DNA of 64,000 nt from Verrucomicrobiota bacterium (lineage in GTDB: Bacteria > Verrucomicrobiota > Verrucomicrobiia > Chthoniobacterales > Terrimicrobiaceae): assembly GCA_017305195.1 (NCBI GenBank), contig JAFKMU010000040.1, positions 99,013-163,012 on the forward strand. The letters run 5' to 3'. The position numbers and the translations under genes were made by a program. The notes beneath the pieces are model-generated. The model saw nothing but the letters and a program-made list of their open reading frames with translations. It was not told the origin of the DNA and did no database searches. Positions 8,111 through 17,909 of the stretch are shown one piece after another. Position 1 is the first letter of the stretch, and the number at the start of each line of letters is the position of its first letter.

Positions 8111-10043
8111 CGAATTTCTTGAGTTGCTGGATGTAGGTATGGCGGATCTCGCGATCAAGCGAGACGCCATGCCCCGCCGCGTACCGGGCCTCATCGGCCT
8201 GATCCAGCAGGGAGTAAATAGCTGTGCGAATTTCCGAAGAAACCCGGCTCGACTCGAGCATGTCACGGGTGCTGCCCATGCCGCCGGCCACGGCGAGGCG
8301 GCCGTTGACGAAATCCGCCGCGAGGGCAAAGAATTCCTCTGCGGATTTATTGGGATCTTCCGCGGAATGAAGGATGCGGCGAACCTCCCGCAGCCGAGCC
8401 GCGCGCTGCGAGGCCTCGGAGCTGGCAGCCGCTCTCAGGATACCGAGACTGAGGAGGGCGAGCAGAGCGAGCGCCACCAAGCCATTCACTCCAAGGAAGG
8501 CCGGATTGGTCAGCGTGGGCTGAAAATTCTCCCGGCGGAAGCTCGTGACAAGATCCGAGGTCTTTGCGGTCGGCACCGTAGCCGCAGGAGTCGGGGCGGC
8601 CGCCTGAGGTGTCGGAGTGGCGGATACCTGCGCCGTGGCGGTCGTCGGCGCGGCGGCGGCGGAACCCTTGGCGACCACCGCGATCGGCGGGGCCTTGAGC
8701 GTCACGTATTTCTCCACCGCCGGGTCGAAGAAGGAAAACTCCGGCGAGGGCGTAAGGGTCGCGTCGCTGCGGGCCACGATCGTGTACTCAAAGACCTTCT
8801 CGCCATTGTAGCCGATGGGATCCGACGCGCTCGGGGTGAATTTCTCATTCGGAGGGTAGCTGCGCCAGTTCTCGGCGTCGACGAGCGTCGGCGCGGTGAT
8901 CGCGTTGAAATTTCCCCGGCCCGCCACCTTCACCGAAAGCGTGACCGGCTCACCGGCATCGACCTTTTTCGGAGTCGCTTTGGCGTCCAGTGAGAACTGG
9001 CCGATCGCTCCGGAGAAGTCCTCGGGACGGTTCTCCTTGGGCAGCGGCTTGATGTCGATCCTGGAGGGCTTCGTGGAGACGGTCATTTCACGGGCCGTCG
9101 TGCCAAAGCCCTGACCGCCGAAGAATCCGCTGAAAAAGTCATCCTGCGAACTGCCCCGAGCGGGGACCTGAATGCGTCCCATGATCTTCGCCGGCGGGAT
9201 TTCCAGCGGGCCGGACTTCACCGCAGTGATGGCTGTCTGGAAGATCACGACATTGTAGGGGACTCCGTTGATCTCCTGCTCGCGCTGGGTCGGCTTGGAG
9301 AAGTCCATCACGGTAAACCCATCGCCGCCAAAATCCGGTTGGTTGATGAGCTGCGTGGGGTAATTGGCATTGAAGTAAAAGCGAATTTCCACCGGGATCA
9401 CCTCGCCGACATAGGCCGAGGTCTTCGGTATGATCAGGTCTCCGTAGGCCACCTCGGCTTCGTCATCGGGAGGCGGCGACTGCCCCTGGGACGGCTGGCT
9501 CTGCTGAGTTTGCGGAGCGGGCATTCCCTGCTGGTTCATAAACTGGGTGAGCGCCTGCATCTGAGCCTGCATCTGGGCCTGAAGGGAACGCGCCCGGGCC
9601 GATTGCCCCGGCTGCACCGGCACACCCGGCATGACCGGGACGCCGCCGGAGTTGTTCCCCACCCTGAGGGTGAGCTGGGCGGTCTTGTAGCGCTGGCCAT
9701 TGATCAGCACCTCGATGGGCGGGATGTTGAAATCCCCCGTTCGCATCGGGGTGATGAGATAGGTGTAGATCGAGGAAACCGTCTTCTGAAAGTTGATGAT
9801 GTTGATCTGCTCGCTGCGGCCCGCGAAGTCGATCCGGAGACCGTCGACCTTCACCTGGGCAGGCACGCGGGCGCCGGTCGCGCCGGTGACCGAGATGTTC
9901 AACTGCACGGCCTGGCCGACGGCGGTGACCTCCTGCGACAGGTCGGCGGAAACCTTCTGGGCGTAGCCGGAGGCCGCCATCAGAAAAGCAGCCCCCAAGG
10001 CGATCGCGCCAGACCTCATCCGTTTCTTGGTTAGCGTATGCAT
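8097..10043 (-). CDS. batD: BatD-like protein (oxygen tolerance)
   Basis: A 648-residue secreted/membrane protein. It has a signal peptide (residues 1 to about 28) and repeated Ig-like domains with QKVSADLSQEVTAVGQAVQLNISVTGA at the start, a hallmark of BatD. A Q/P-rich linker near 165-200 is followed by further beta domains containing KATPKKVDAGEPVTLSVKVAGRGNFNAI. An A/T/P-rich spacer precedes one transmembrane helix near residue 510-530 (FLGVNGLVALALLALLSLGIL) and a cytoplasmic helical tail. It starts on the last base of the batBC stop. BatD is the periplasmic part of Bat systems, presumed to work with BatA/BatB at the inner membrane; biochemical role unresolved. Confidence 0.9.
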   Translation of the reverse strand: MHTLTKKRMRSGAIALGAAFLMAASGYAQKVSADLSQEVTAVGQAVQLNISVTGATGARVPAQVKVDGLRIDFAGRSEQINIINFQKTVSSIYTYLITPMRTGDFNIPPIEVLINGQRYKTAQLTLRVGNNSGGVPVMPGVPVQPGQSARARSLQAQMQAQMQALTQFMNQQGMPAPQTQQSQPSQGQSPPPDDEAEVAYGDLIIPKTSAYVGEVIPVEIRFYFNANYPTQLINQPDFGGDGFTVMDFSKPTQREQEINGVPYNVVIFQTAITAVKSGPLEIPPAKIMGRIQVPARGSSQDDFFSGFFGGQGFGTTAREMTVSTKPSRIDIKPLPKENRPEDFSGAIGQFSLDAKATPKKVDAGEPVTLSVKVAGRGNFNAITAPTLVDAENWRSYPPNEKFTPSASDPIGYNGEKVFEYTIVARSDATLTPSPEFSFFDPAVEKYVTLKAPPIAVVAKGSAAAAPTTATAQVSATPTPQAAAPTPAATVPTAKTSDLVTSFRRENFQPTLTNPAFLGVNGLVALALLALLSLGILRAAASSEASQRAARLREVRRILHSAEDPNKSAEEFFALAADFVNGRLAVAGGMGSTRDMLESSRVSSEIRTAIYSLLDQADEARYAAGHGVSLDREIRHTYIQQLKKFDAQA

Positions 10044-12217
10044 TACCAGTCCTTCACCGTATCTTCTGTTTGCTGTCGTTGCATCAATTTCACACGCTCC
10101 TCGTCGGAGCGCAGGGAGTTTAGCAGGCTGCGCGCCTGGGCGGCAGACATTTCCCCGTCCTTTTCCTCGCCTTCCCCAGCGGCGGCGCCCTGGGCTTCCT
10201 GGCCCTGCGACTGCTGCTGATCCTGCTGATCTCCGGCGGATTTCAGCTCTCCCTGCTTCTTGTCACCGGGCGTCGGCTGGGGAGCGGGCTGGTTTTGATC
10301 CTGCTTCTGGTCCTGCTGGCCGCCCTGGTCGGGATTCTGCCCCTGCTGCGGCTGGTCCTTCTGCTCCTGCCCCTTGTCACCGGACTGGCTTTGTTGATCC
10401 TTCTGTTGATCTTTCTTTTGCTCGTCCTGCTTTTGGTCGCCCTTGGACTGCTGGTCCTGCTGCTGGTCCTTTTTATCCCCGCCCTGCTGGTCCTTCTTGT
10501 CCTGGTCGCCGGACTTGCCGTTCTGGTCCTGGTCCTTCTTTTGATCCTGAGAGTTCTGGCCCTGCCCCTGCTGCTTTTGCTGGTCGGGCTTTTGCTCCTG
10601 CTTGTCGTCCTTTTTCTGATCCTGGTTTTGCTGCTGCTGGTTTTGCTGATCCTTCTGCTGTTGGTCCTTATTCTGGTCTTTTTGCTGCTGATTCTGCTGC
10701 TGATCCTTCTGGTCCTTCTTCTGATCGTTCTTCTGCTGGTCCTGCTTTTGCTTCTCCTGCTTCTCGAGGTCCTCGAGCATCTTTTTCACGATCTCGCGGT
10801 TTTCCTCGGCCTGCTTGTCCTTGGGATCGACCTTGAGCGCCTCGGTGTAGTGCTGGATGGCGTTTTTCCAATCGGCCTTCTTCTCCTCGTTTCCCTTGGC
10901 AGCCTCGCCTCGCCGCACGAGGGAGTTGCCGAGGTTGTAGAGGGCCTCCTCGCGGAGCTTGCCGTCCTCGGCGAGGATGGCCTTGGTGAAATGCTCCACC
11001 GCCTTGCCGTAGTCGCCCATCTTGTAAGCGGCGGCGCCAGCGTTGTACTGGAGCTTTACGGAATCCGGGCTTGCCTTGAGCCGCTCGGAAAACTCCTGCA
11101 TCGCCTTGTCGTAGTTTCCGGCCTGATAATCTCCCAGGGCATCGGCCCGGGCCGAAGGAGACAGGAGCACGATGGCGAGAGCCGCGAGAGCCGGGCGCGA
11201 GATGCGCGCGGTGCGGCGACGGTCTCCCACGAGCAGCCAGAGAATCACAAGCCCGAGGGCAAACCCGAGAGGCCACTGGTAGCGCTCGATCGGCTGGCGC
11301 GAGGTGGAGGTCAGCGAGTCGGCCTCCTCCATCGGAAGGATGCCCTTTTCAAAGATGGCGCGAGCCGCATCGGGGCCGAGCGGCTGGTAGAATCCCCCGC
11401 CCGCCGCGGCGATCTCTTTCAGGCGATTTTCATCGAGGCGGCTTTGCACCGGCTTGCCCGCCTGGTCGCGGACGAAATCCGATCCCCCGCCCTCCGCGGG
11501 AATGGGAATGAGCGATCCCTCGGAGGAGCCAATACCCACCGTGAAAATGCGCACGCCCTGCTCGGCAGCCTTCTTTGCCGCGGCAATGCCATCGGCATCG
11601 AGTTCCTCGCCATCGGTGAGGATGACAAGGGCGCGGGTCTTGCCCTCACCCTTGCCAAAAGCCTCGTCGGCGGTGCGAATGGCGGCGGCTATATTGGTGC
11701 CGCCTTTCGGGATCACGCTGGTGTCGAGTTCATCGAGGGCCTGGAGCACGGCGGACTGGTCGAGCGTCAGCGGGGCCTGGAGAAACGAACTGCCGGCGAA
11801 GGCGACCAGGCCGATGCGATCCCCGGAAGCCAGTCGCATCAAATCCTGCGCGAGCAGCTTGGCCCGGGCCAGCCGGGTCGGCGGCACATCGGTGGCGAGC
11901 ATGCTCCGCGAGGTATCCACGGCGATGATGATGTCGCGGCCGCGATGCTTGACCTCATTCTCGATGAAGCCCATCTGCGGACGGGCCAGGGCAACGGACA
12001 TGAGAATGACGGCGGCGAGCACGAGGATCGCGCGAAAGATGCGGCGGCCGATGCTGACGCCATTGGCCAGCTCGGCCTTGAGGCGCGGCGCGACCAGGCG
12101 GGAAATAAGGGCATCACCCCGCCGCTGCGACCAGATGTAAAGGATCGCGAAGGCAGGCGCTGCCAGGATGCCGAGCAGCCACCCGGGCTGGGCAAAGGTC
12201 AGGGAAGACGTCTCCAT
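10043..12217 (-). CDS. BatB-BatC fusion: membrane VWA domain + TPR + Q/K/D-rich tail
   Basis: A 724-residue protein from the ATG at 12217 (METSSLTFAQPGWLLG). It has two N-terminal membrane helices (about 10-25 and 55-75), then a von Willebrand A domain whose MIDAS reads DTSRS (in IIIAVDTSRSMLATDV). A third membrane helix lies near 305-325, then TPR repeats (about 370-480) as in BatC. A roughly 200-residue tail made almost only of Q, K, D, N and E follows (see the repeat entry). The C-terminal LLNSLRSDEERVKLMQR segment is the usual end of BatC proteins. In many bacteria BatB and BatC are separate. The start overlaps batA by 19 nt. Confidence 0.9.
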   Translation of the reverse strand: METSSLTFAQPGWLLGILAAPAFAILYIWSQRRGDALISRLVAPRLKAELANGVSIGRRIFRAILVLAAVILMSVALARPQMGFIENEVKHRGRDIIIAVDTSRSMLATDVPPTRLARAKLLAQDLMRLASGDRIGLVAFAGSSFLQAPLTLDQSAVLQALDELDTSVIPKGGTNIAAAIRTADEAFGKGEGKTRALVILTDGEELDADGIAAAKKAAEQGVRIFTVGIGSSEGSLIPIPAEGGGSDFVRDQAGKPVQSRLDENRLKEIAAAGGGFYQPLGPDAARAIFEKGILPMEEADSLTSTSRQPIERYQWPLGFALGLVILWLLVGDRRRTARISRPALAALAIVLLSPSARADALGDYQAGNYDKAMQEFSERLKASPDSVKLQYNAGAAAYKMGDYGKAVEHFTKAILAEDGKLREEALYNLGNSLVRRGEAAKGNEEKKADWKNAIQHYTEALKVDPKDKQAEENREIVKKMLEDLEKQEKQKQDQQKNDQKKDQKDQQQNQQQKDQNKDQQQKDQQNQQQQNQDQKKDDKQEQKPDQQKQQGQGQNSQDQKKDQDQNGKSGDQDKKDQQGGDKKDQQQDQQSKGDQKQDEQKKDQQKDQQSQSGDKGQEQKDQPQQGQNPDQGGQQDQKQDQNQPAPQPTPGDKKQGELKSAGDQQDQQQSQGQEAQGAAAGEGEEKDGEMSAAQARSLLNSLRSDEERVKLMQRQQTEDTVKDW
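10175..10775 (-). repeat. Low-complexity Q/K/D-coding tract in batBC
   Basis: About 600 bp encode roughly residues 480-680 of the BatB-BatC fusion, composed of irregular DQQK/QKDQ-type units. The units vary and there is no fixed period, so this is compositional repetition and not an exact tandem array. On the opposite strand it reads as poly-leucine, which creates a long spurious open frame. The tail is predicted to be disordered and highly charged and may contact partner proteins or the cell wall. Confidence 0.8.
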
Positions 12218-13218
12218 ACGGTTTGGGAAAGGATGATTTCGAGACTGAGGAAGCCGAACCCGGCAATGAGGAACCACGCAAAGAGATCGCGGTAGTCGGC
12301 GGTCTTGGAGACCTCGACCTTGGTTTTTTCCATGGTGTCGATTTCGTTGAAGGTCTTCTTCAGCGAGGCGGTGTCGGCCGCGGGGAAGTACTTGCCCTTG
12401 GTGATCCTGGCGATCTCCTTGAGCGTGTCTTCGTTGAACTCCATCGGCACCATCTGGTACTGGGTGCGCCCAAAGGGATCGGTGAACGGGAACGGCACTG
12501 TCGGCTGCTGCGATCCGGCGCCGATGGTGTAGATACGGATGCCGAGAGCCTTGGCCGCCTCCGCCGCCGTGAGCGGGGTGATGCGACCGGCGTTGTTGTC
12601 GCCATCGCTCAGGAGCACGATGAGCTTCGTCTTGGCTTCCTTGTCCTTGAGACGGTTGGCCGCCGCGGCGGTGGCGGAGCCGATGGCGGTGCCATCCTCC
12701 ACCATGCCGATGCGGATGCGGTCGAGATTCTGGATGAGCCAGTCGTGATCCAGCGTCAGCGGGCTCACGAGATACGGCTTGCCTGCGAAGGCGATGATGC
12801 CGATCCGGTCATTGGGGCGCTGGCGTATGAACTGCTCCGTCACCTGCTTGACCGCCTCGATGCGGTTGGCGCGCTCGTTGCCGATGGTATAGTCCTCCGC
12901 GAGCATGGAGCGCGACACGTCGAGCACGAGCATGATGTCGACGCCGCTGGCCTGCACGCGGGTGAGCGTGCGTCCCAGCTGGGGACGGGCCAGAGCCACG
13001 ATCATGCAGGCGACCGCGAGGTAGGCGATCATGTTGAGGAAGGCTCCGGCGCGCGACCTGCGGCGCTTGCCGATGGCGGCAAGGGCGCTCGTGCTGGAAA
13101 AGGTGATGCCCGGGGAGCCCCCGACGCGCCCCTTGAGGATGGCGAGAACGGGTATGAGCAGCAGAAGCAGCAGGACCCAGGGATGTGCGAAACTGAAACC
13201 GAACGGTGTGCTGTCCAT
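12199..13218 (-). CDS. batA: BatA-like membrane VWA protein
   Basis: A 339-residue protein with an N-terminal BatA-type membrane region (FSFAHPWVLLLLLLIPVLAIL, then a second helix NMIAYLAVACMIVALARPQLG) followed by a VWA domain. The MIDAS is DVSRS (in IMLVLDVSRSMLAED), with the second MIDAS site in VEDGTAIGSATA and LIVLLSDGDNNAG. A C-terminal transmembrane helix (LFAWFLIAGFGFLSLEIIL) anchors it. BatA acts at the inner membrane with BatB and the MoxR ATPase. The start shares a base with the stop of the DUF4381-like gene, and the end overlaps batBC by 19 nt. Confidence 0.9.
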   Translation of the reverse strand: MDSTPFGFSFAHPWVLLLLLLIPVLAILKGRVGGSPGITFSSTSALAAIGKRRRSRAGAFLNMIAYLAVACMIVALARPQLGRTLTRVQASGVDIMLVLDVSRSMLAEDYTIGNERANRIEAVKQVTEQFIRQRPNDRIGIIAFAGKPYLVSPLTLDHDWLIQNLDRIRIGMVEDGTAIGSATAAAANRLKDKEAKTKLIVLLSDGDNNAGRITPLTAAEAAKALGIRIYTIGAGSQQPTVPFPFTDPFGRTQYQMVPMEFNEDTLKEIARITKGKYFPAADTASLKKTFNEIDTMEKTKVEVSKTADYRDLFAWFLIAGFGFLSLEIILSQTVWRRLP

Positions 13219-13739
13219 TACTTGGCCGAAGCTCCTGCTTGCTCTCCGTTCACCACGCGCTCGGCGATATTGAGCAGTTGCGTGATCTCCTCCACTCCCG
13301 CCGTCTGACGGGCAAACTTCAACAAGTCAACCGACTCGAGGAACTCCGAGATGGCCGCCTTTTCATTGGCGCTGAAAACCGCGTTGGTGCGTATGACATC
13401 GAGGAACTCCACCGAAGTGCGGGTCACCGCATCCACGCCATACTGGTCGCGGATGTAGGTGCGCAGCGCATCGGAGACCTTTACGCCAAACTCGTAGGCA
13501 TCAGCCTCCGCGCCCTTCGCACGAAACGCCGCGATGGCATTGAGCGCGCGTTGCTTCGCGGTGAGGATGCGCGGACCCGGCTTGCGGCGCAGGAACCACA
13601 CGGCAACGCCGAGGAGAATGAGCAGGAGCACGCCGGCCCCGATCACACCCCAGACGGGATAAGGAAATATCCATACCGGACCGGCGATATCATGAATCGG
13701 CGCTGGCGTGGCAGCGGCGGCTGGTTGTGTCGGCATCAT
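13218..13739 (-). CDS. DUF4381-like single-pass membrane protein of the Bat operon
   Basis: A 173-residue protein with a short A/P-rich N-terminus, one transmembrane helix at about 29-50 (GVIGAGVLLLILLGVAVWFL), a basic stop-transfer RRK, and a cytoplasmic helical domain with DALRTYIRDQYGVDAVTRTSVEFL and LLKFARQTAGVEEI. This is the usual form of the DUF4381 protein found between DUF58 and batA. It overlaps DUF58 by 4 nt upstream and shares one base with batA downstream, which supports coupled translation and complex assembly. Molecular role is unknown. Confidence 0.82.
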   Translation of the reverse strand: MMPTQPAAAATPAPIHDIAGPVWIFPYPVWGVIGAGVLLLILLGVAVWFLRRKPGPRILTAKQRALNAIAAFRAKGAEADAYEFGVKVSDALRTYIRDQYGVDAVTRTSVEFLDVIRTNAVFSANEKAAISEFLESVDLLKFARQTAGVEEITQLLNIAERVVNGEQAGASAK

Positions 13740-14623
13740 GCTGCCTGCCTCCTTTCACGCTGCTCGAAGAAGCTGCGCAGCGGGATCAGGTAATCCTCAT
13801 TGGTCACGAGCGGCACCTGGTCGATGCCGCGCGATCCGAGAAGCTTCTTGAGATCCTTGCGACGACGCTCCTCGGCGGCGGCATAGGCATTGCGAGTCTC
13901 GCGGCTGGAGGTGTCGATTTCGATCAAGTCTCCGGTCTCCGCATCCTCGAGGGTGACGAGCCCGATGTCGGGAAGCGTCTCCTCACCGGGATCGACCACC
14001 GGCATCGCCACAAGGTCATGACGACGGCTGGCAGCGGTAAGGGGCTTGGAATAATCTGGCGCTATGAAGTCCGAAATCATGAAGACAACAGCCCGGCGCG
14101 AGACCACCTTGTTCAGATAATCGAGGGCGACCGAAATATTGGTCCCCGTGCCCTTGGGCTCAAAGTACAGCATCTCGCGGATGAGGCGGAGCGTGTGCAG
14201 GCGGCCTTTCTTGGGCGGAATGAAAAGCTCCACGTGATCGGAGAAAAGGATCAGGCCGACCTTGTCGTTGTTGTTGATGGCGCTGAAGGCGAGGATCGCC
14301 GCGACCTCCGCAGCCAGCTCCCGCTTGCTGAGTTCCACGCTGCCGAAGCTGCCCGACGCGCTCACGTCGACCAGCAGCATCACGGTCATCTCGCGCTCCT
14401 CGGTGAATTTCTTCACGTAGGGCGCGTTCATGCGAGCCGTGACGTTCCAGTCGATGGAGCGAATCTCGTCGCCGGGCGCGTACTCGCGAACTTCCTCGAA
14501 GTTCATGCCGCGTCCCTTGAACACACTGTGGTATTGGCCGGCGAACGAGGAGTTCACCAGCCGCCGCGTACGCAATTCGATGCGGCGAATCTTTTTCAGA
14601 ATCTCTTTGGGGTCTCTTTTCAT
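13736..14623 (-). CDS. DUF58 domain protein (VWA-like), first cluster
   Basis: A 295-residue cytoplasmic protein. The central DUF58 signature is YAPGDEIRSIDWNVTARMN (about residue 48-66), followed by a VWA-like MIDAS of DVSASGS type (LLVDVSASGSFGS). DUF58 proteins are almost always paired with MoxR ATPases and are thought to be substrates or partners whose metal site is remodelled by MoxR. It lies between moxR (about 76 bp upstream) and the DUF4381-like gene (4-nt overlap). Length and motifs are normal for the family. Confidence 0.9.
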   Translation of the reverse strand: MKRDPKEILKKIRRIELRTRRLVNSSFAGQYHSVFKGRGMNFEEVREYAPGDEIRSIDWNVTARMNAPYVKKFTEEREMTVMLLVDVSASGSFGSVELSKRELAAEVAAILAFSAINNNDKVGLILFSDHVELFIPPKKGRLHTLRLIREMLYFEPKGTGTNISVALDYLNKVVSRRAVVFMISDFIAPDYSKPLTAASRRHDLVAMPVVDPGEETLPDIGLVTLEDAETGDLIEIDTSSRETRNAYAAAEERRRKDLKKLLGSRGIDQVPLVTNEDYLIPLRSFFEQRERRQAA

Positions 14624-14699
14624 GGCAGGGGTTCAGACCGGGGAGCACGGGCCGCGCGCTCCCCCATTACCATTACAGGCGCAATAATCCTTGAAACGA

Positions 14700-15689
<990 letters not shown>

Positions 15690-15718
15690 GGGAGATGAAT
15701 AAGAATCACAATGTATTT

Positions 15719-15740
15719 ACATCCTGAGACATCAGGATGT
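15719..15740. promoter_or_regulatory. 9-bp perfect inverted repeat in the moxR leader
   Basis: ACATCCTGA (15719-15727) and TCAGGATGT (15732-15740) are separated by GACA. The element lies 30 bp upstream of the moxR start and 26 bp after the stop of the preceding gene. There is no T-tract on the minus strand, so an operator or mRNA hairpin is as likely as a terminator. Confidence 0.45.
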
Positions 15741-15765
15741 GCACAGCGTTCAAAATTGCGTGCGA

Positions 15766-16137
15766 CTATTCTTTCACCAAGGCCGGGCCGACATCGTAGG
15801 TATCTCCCACGTTGACAGCGTCGTAACGGGCCTTGTCGAGCCAGACATTGAAAATCTTCTTGGTGCCGTCCTTCTGGGGCACCTCGACGGTGAGGATGAA
15901 GTCGCCGTCCTTGTGCCGGGCATTGATCTTGCCATCGCGACCGAGAACGATCTGTTCCTCCGGAGCAGGATTAAACTCCTTTTTGATGATTTTCCCGGAC
16001 ATTCGGGCCTCTGCGAGTCCTCGTCCGCTCTGCAGGACGGCAATGATGACGAACAGAAAGACAGCGACACCGATGGCCACCGCAGTGATAATGACACGCG
16101 CGGGGAGCTTCGGCTTGACGGTACGAGGGTCAGCCAT
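15766..16137 (-). CDS. Small membrane-anchored protein, function unknown
   Basis: A 123-residue protein from the ATG at 16137 (MADPRTVKPKLPAR). It has one N-terminal transmembrane helix (about 15-38, VIITAVAIGVAVFLFVIIAVL) and an extracytoplasmic part rich in beta strands (GKIIKKEFNPAPEEQIVLGRD, then GDFILTVEVPQKDGTKKIFNVWLDKARYDAVNVGDTYDVG). The sequence looks like a small OB/beta-barrel-like domain similar in style to DUF7489/DUF2500-type proteins, but no family is assigned. It lies between the thioredoxin-fold gene and moxR on the same strand. Confidence 0.7.
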   Translation of the reverse strand: MADPRTVKPKLPARVIITAVAIGVAVFLFVIIAVLQSGRGLAEARMSGKIIKKEFNPAPEEQIVLGRDGKINARHKDGDFILTVEVPQKDGTKKIFNVWLDKARYDAVNVGDTYDVGPALVKE

Positions 16138-16195
16138 GCGCTCCACCCTAGGGTAAATGGCCCCAGGATAGAATCAAAAAGTCACACTCTGCGGA

Positions 16196-16660
16196 TCAAG
16201 CCGCAGTCTTGTCCTTGATCCACTGAATGAAGGCGTCGAGGCCCTCGACAAAGAACCCCTGGTGGGCTCCGAGCACCTTGCCATCCGGCGAGAGCAAGAT
16301 CATGGTCGGCACCGCGCCATTCACGCCGAACTTTTCGTCCAGTTGAAGGTTCTGCTGCTTGAGAGCCGTATTCTGCGGCTTGCGCATCGGGAAATCGACC
16401 TTCATGAGGACAAGGTTGTCCTTGGCAAAGTCCTGAAACTTCTTGGTCGAGAAGATCTGCTTGTTCATCTGGATGCAAGGGGGGCACCAGTCGGAGCCGG
16501 TGAACTCAAGCAGCATCGGCTTGTTGGTCTTCTTCGACAACGCACTGGCCTGGGCAAAGTCCTCGATCCAGCCACCCTCCTCGGCCGCTGCGGCGCTGGG
16601 AGCAAGACAAAGGGCGGAAAGTACAAAGGCGCCACAGAGGAGGAAGAGAGCTTTTTTCAT
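16196..16660 (-). CDS. Secreted thioredoxin-fold protein
   Basis: A 154-residue protein from the ATG at 16660 (MKKALFLLCGAFVLSALCL), with a signal peptide cleaved near residue 25. The mature part is a thioredoxin fold with the active site W58-C59-P60-P61-C62 (GSDWCPPC) and the cis-proline region NGAVPTMILL. The first residues look like a DUF255/thioredoxin_7-type domain (ASALSKKTNKPMLLEFTGSDW). It is probably a periplasmic thiol-disulfide oxidoreductase. A further in-frame ATG upstream is less likely because it would place charged residues and cysteines before the signal peptide. Confidence 0.88.
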   Translation of the reverse strand: MKKALFLLCGAFVLSALCLAPSAAAAEEGGWIEDFAQASALSKKTNKPMLLEFTGSDWCPPCIQMNKQIFSTKKFQDFAKDNLVLMKVDFPMRKPQNTALKQQNLQLDEKFGVNGAVPTMILLSPDGKVLGAHQGFFVEGLDAFIQWIKDKTAA

Positions 16661-16713
16661 AAACTTAATAATGCAACGTATGCAGTCTCCGCACGGATGC
16701 AACTCCCGGTCTG

Positions 16714-17799
16714 TTATCCCAAAGCTGCGCGCACCGCATCGACGATCTCCTGCGCGTAGGGCTCGGCATTGAGCGTGTTTTTGGTGAGGCTGATCGCCAG
16801 CCTGCTCTCGATATCGGCGAAGCCCTTGGCCCCGCCGTGCCCGCCGTGGCCAAAGGATCGGATCGATTGGCCCGCCGTTCCCGTGATCGTTTCGGCGTGA
16901 TAGCCCAGGCCGAAAGCGGTTTCCACCTCGGGAGCGAGCCGGGGCGAATGCTTGGTGACCACGTGATCCAGGGCCGTGTCACTCAACAGTTGCACGCCGT
17001 CCACGCCGCCCGGCAAAAGAGCCGCATAGTGACGGGCGACCGCCCGCGCCGTAGCCAGACCGCTCGAGGCTGGCATACATGCCCGCTGGGCGTCGGGGTG
17101 ATTCATCATCTTCGCCAGCGGCAGGAGCCAGATGGGGATGGATCGTGGTGCATCCGGGTCCGGCACATCCACCGGCCCGCCCTCCTCCTCGAGCAGAGCG
17201 ATCGGGAGCGTCCATGGCCGAGCGTGGCCGATGAAGAGTTCCGACAGACCCAGCGGCTCACAGATCTCCCTCTGCAGCAGGGTCGGGAAATCCATCCCCG
17301 TCACCCGGCACGCAGGCTCCCCGACCAGCCAGCCGAAGGTGATGGCGTGGTACTCCACCGCCGTACCAGGAAGAAATGCCGGACTCGACTCCGCCAGCCT
17401 CCGACACATGCCCGCCCAATCTCCGAGATCCTCCCATTTTGTCCCGGCCGGGATGTTTTGCATTCCTGCCGAATGGCTCAGGACATCAGCCAGCGTGATG
17501 CCCTCCTTGCCCAGGCAGCCAAACTCGGGCCACCACGTAGCCAGCGGCTCATCGTAAGTGAGCAATCCCCTAGCGACCAACCGGTGAACGATCGTCGCCG
17601 CAATGCCCTTGGAAACCGAGAAGACAGGGAAGAGCGTGTCGCTGGTGACCTTCTCGCCCGTCTCGACATTGGCAATCCCCGAGCACAGATCGACGACGAG
17701 CCTGCCATCCTTGTAGACCGCAAGTTGCAGGCCCCGCTCCTTTCCGGATGAGGTGTAACTATCCAACAAAGTTTGAAGATCGCGACTGGCAGGGTGCAT
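16714..17799 (-). CDS. Serine hydrolase of the class C beta-lactamase family
   Basis: A 361-residue protein with the catalytic SxxK at residues 61-64 (S-V-S-K in FPVFSVSKGI), the second catalytic element Y-H-A in VEYHAITFGW, and the C-terminal HGGHGG triad region. This is the beta-lactamase/transpeptidase-like esterase family (EstB-like), whose members are esterases, D-peptidases or lactamases. No signal peptide is visible, so a cytoplasmic esterase is more likely than a secreted beta-lactamase. It stands between the thioredoxin gene and the divergent membrane protein, 53 bp upstream of the thioredoxin gene. Substrate unknown. Confidence 0.87.
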   Translation of the reverse strand: MHPASRDLQTLLDSYTSSGKERGLQLAVYKDGRLVVDLCSGIANVETGEKVTSDTLFPVFSVSKGIAATIVHRLVARGLLTYDEPLATWWPEFGCLGKEGITLADVLSHSAGMQNIPAGTKWEDLGDWAGMCRRLAESSPAFLPGTAVEYHAITFGWLVGEPACRVTGMDFPTLLQREICEPLGLSELFIGHARPWTLPIALLEEEGGPVDVPDPDAPRSIPIWLLPLAKMMNHPDAQRACMPASSGLATARAVARHYAALLPGGVDGVQLLSDTALDHVVTKHSPRLAPEVETAFGLGYHAETITGTAGQSIRSFGHGGHGGAKGFADIESRLAISLTKNTLNAEPYAQEIVDAVRAALG

Positions 17800-17909
17800 C
17801 GCCGCATGAAGACATATCCAGCGACGGAGAGCAATGCCTCCAAGCCCGTCAAATCAGCACACAAGGGAATGGCTGGCTTGACGCATGTCTTTCGCCAAGA
17901 ATCCGCGTC

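Noticed and set aside
10175..10775. Possible CRISPR or tandem DNA repeat
   Set aside because: The units are irregular, in frame and without spacers; the repetition is at the level of amino-acid composition.
10295..12295. Plus-strand open frame with a poly-leucine run
   Set aside because: It mirrors the Q/K/D-rich tail of the batBC gene on the minus strand; the leucine run is the complement of CAG/AAG-type codons.
16714..17799. Antibiotic-resistance beta-lactamase
   Set aside because: The class C-like motifs are present, but there is no signal peptide and the sequence fits EstB-type esterases better; resistance should not be inferred.
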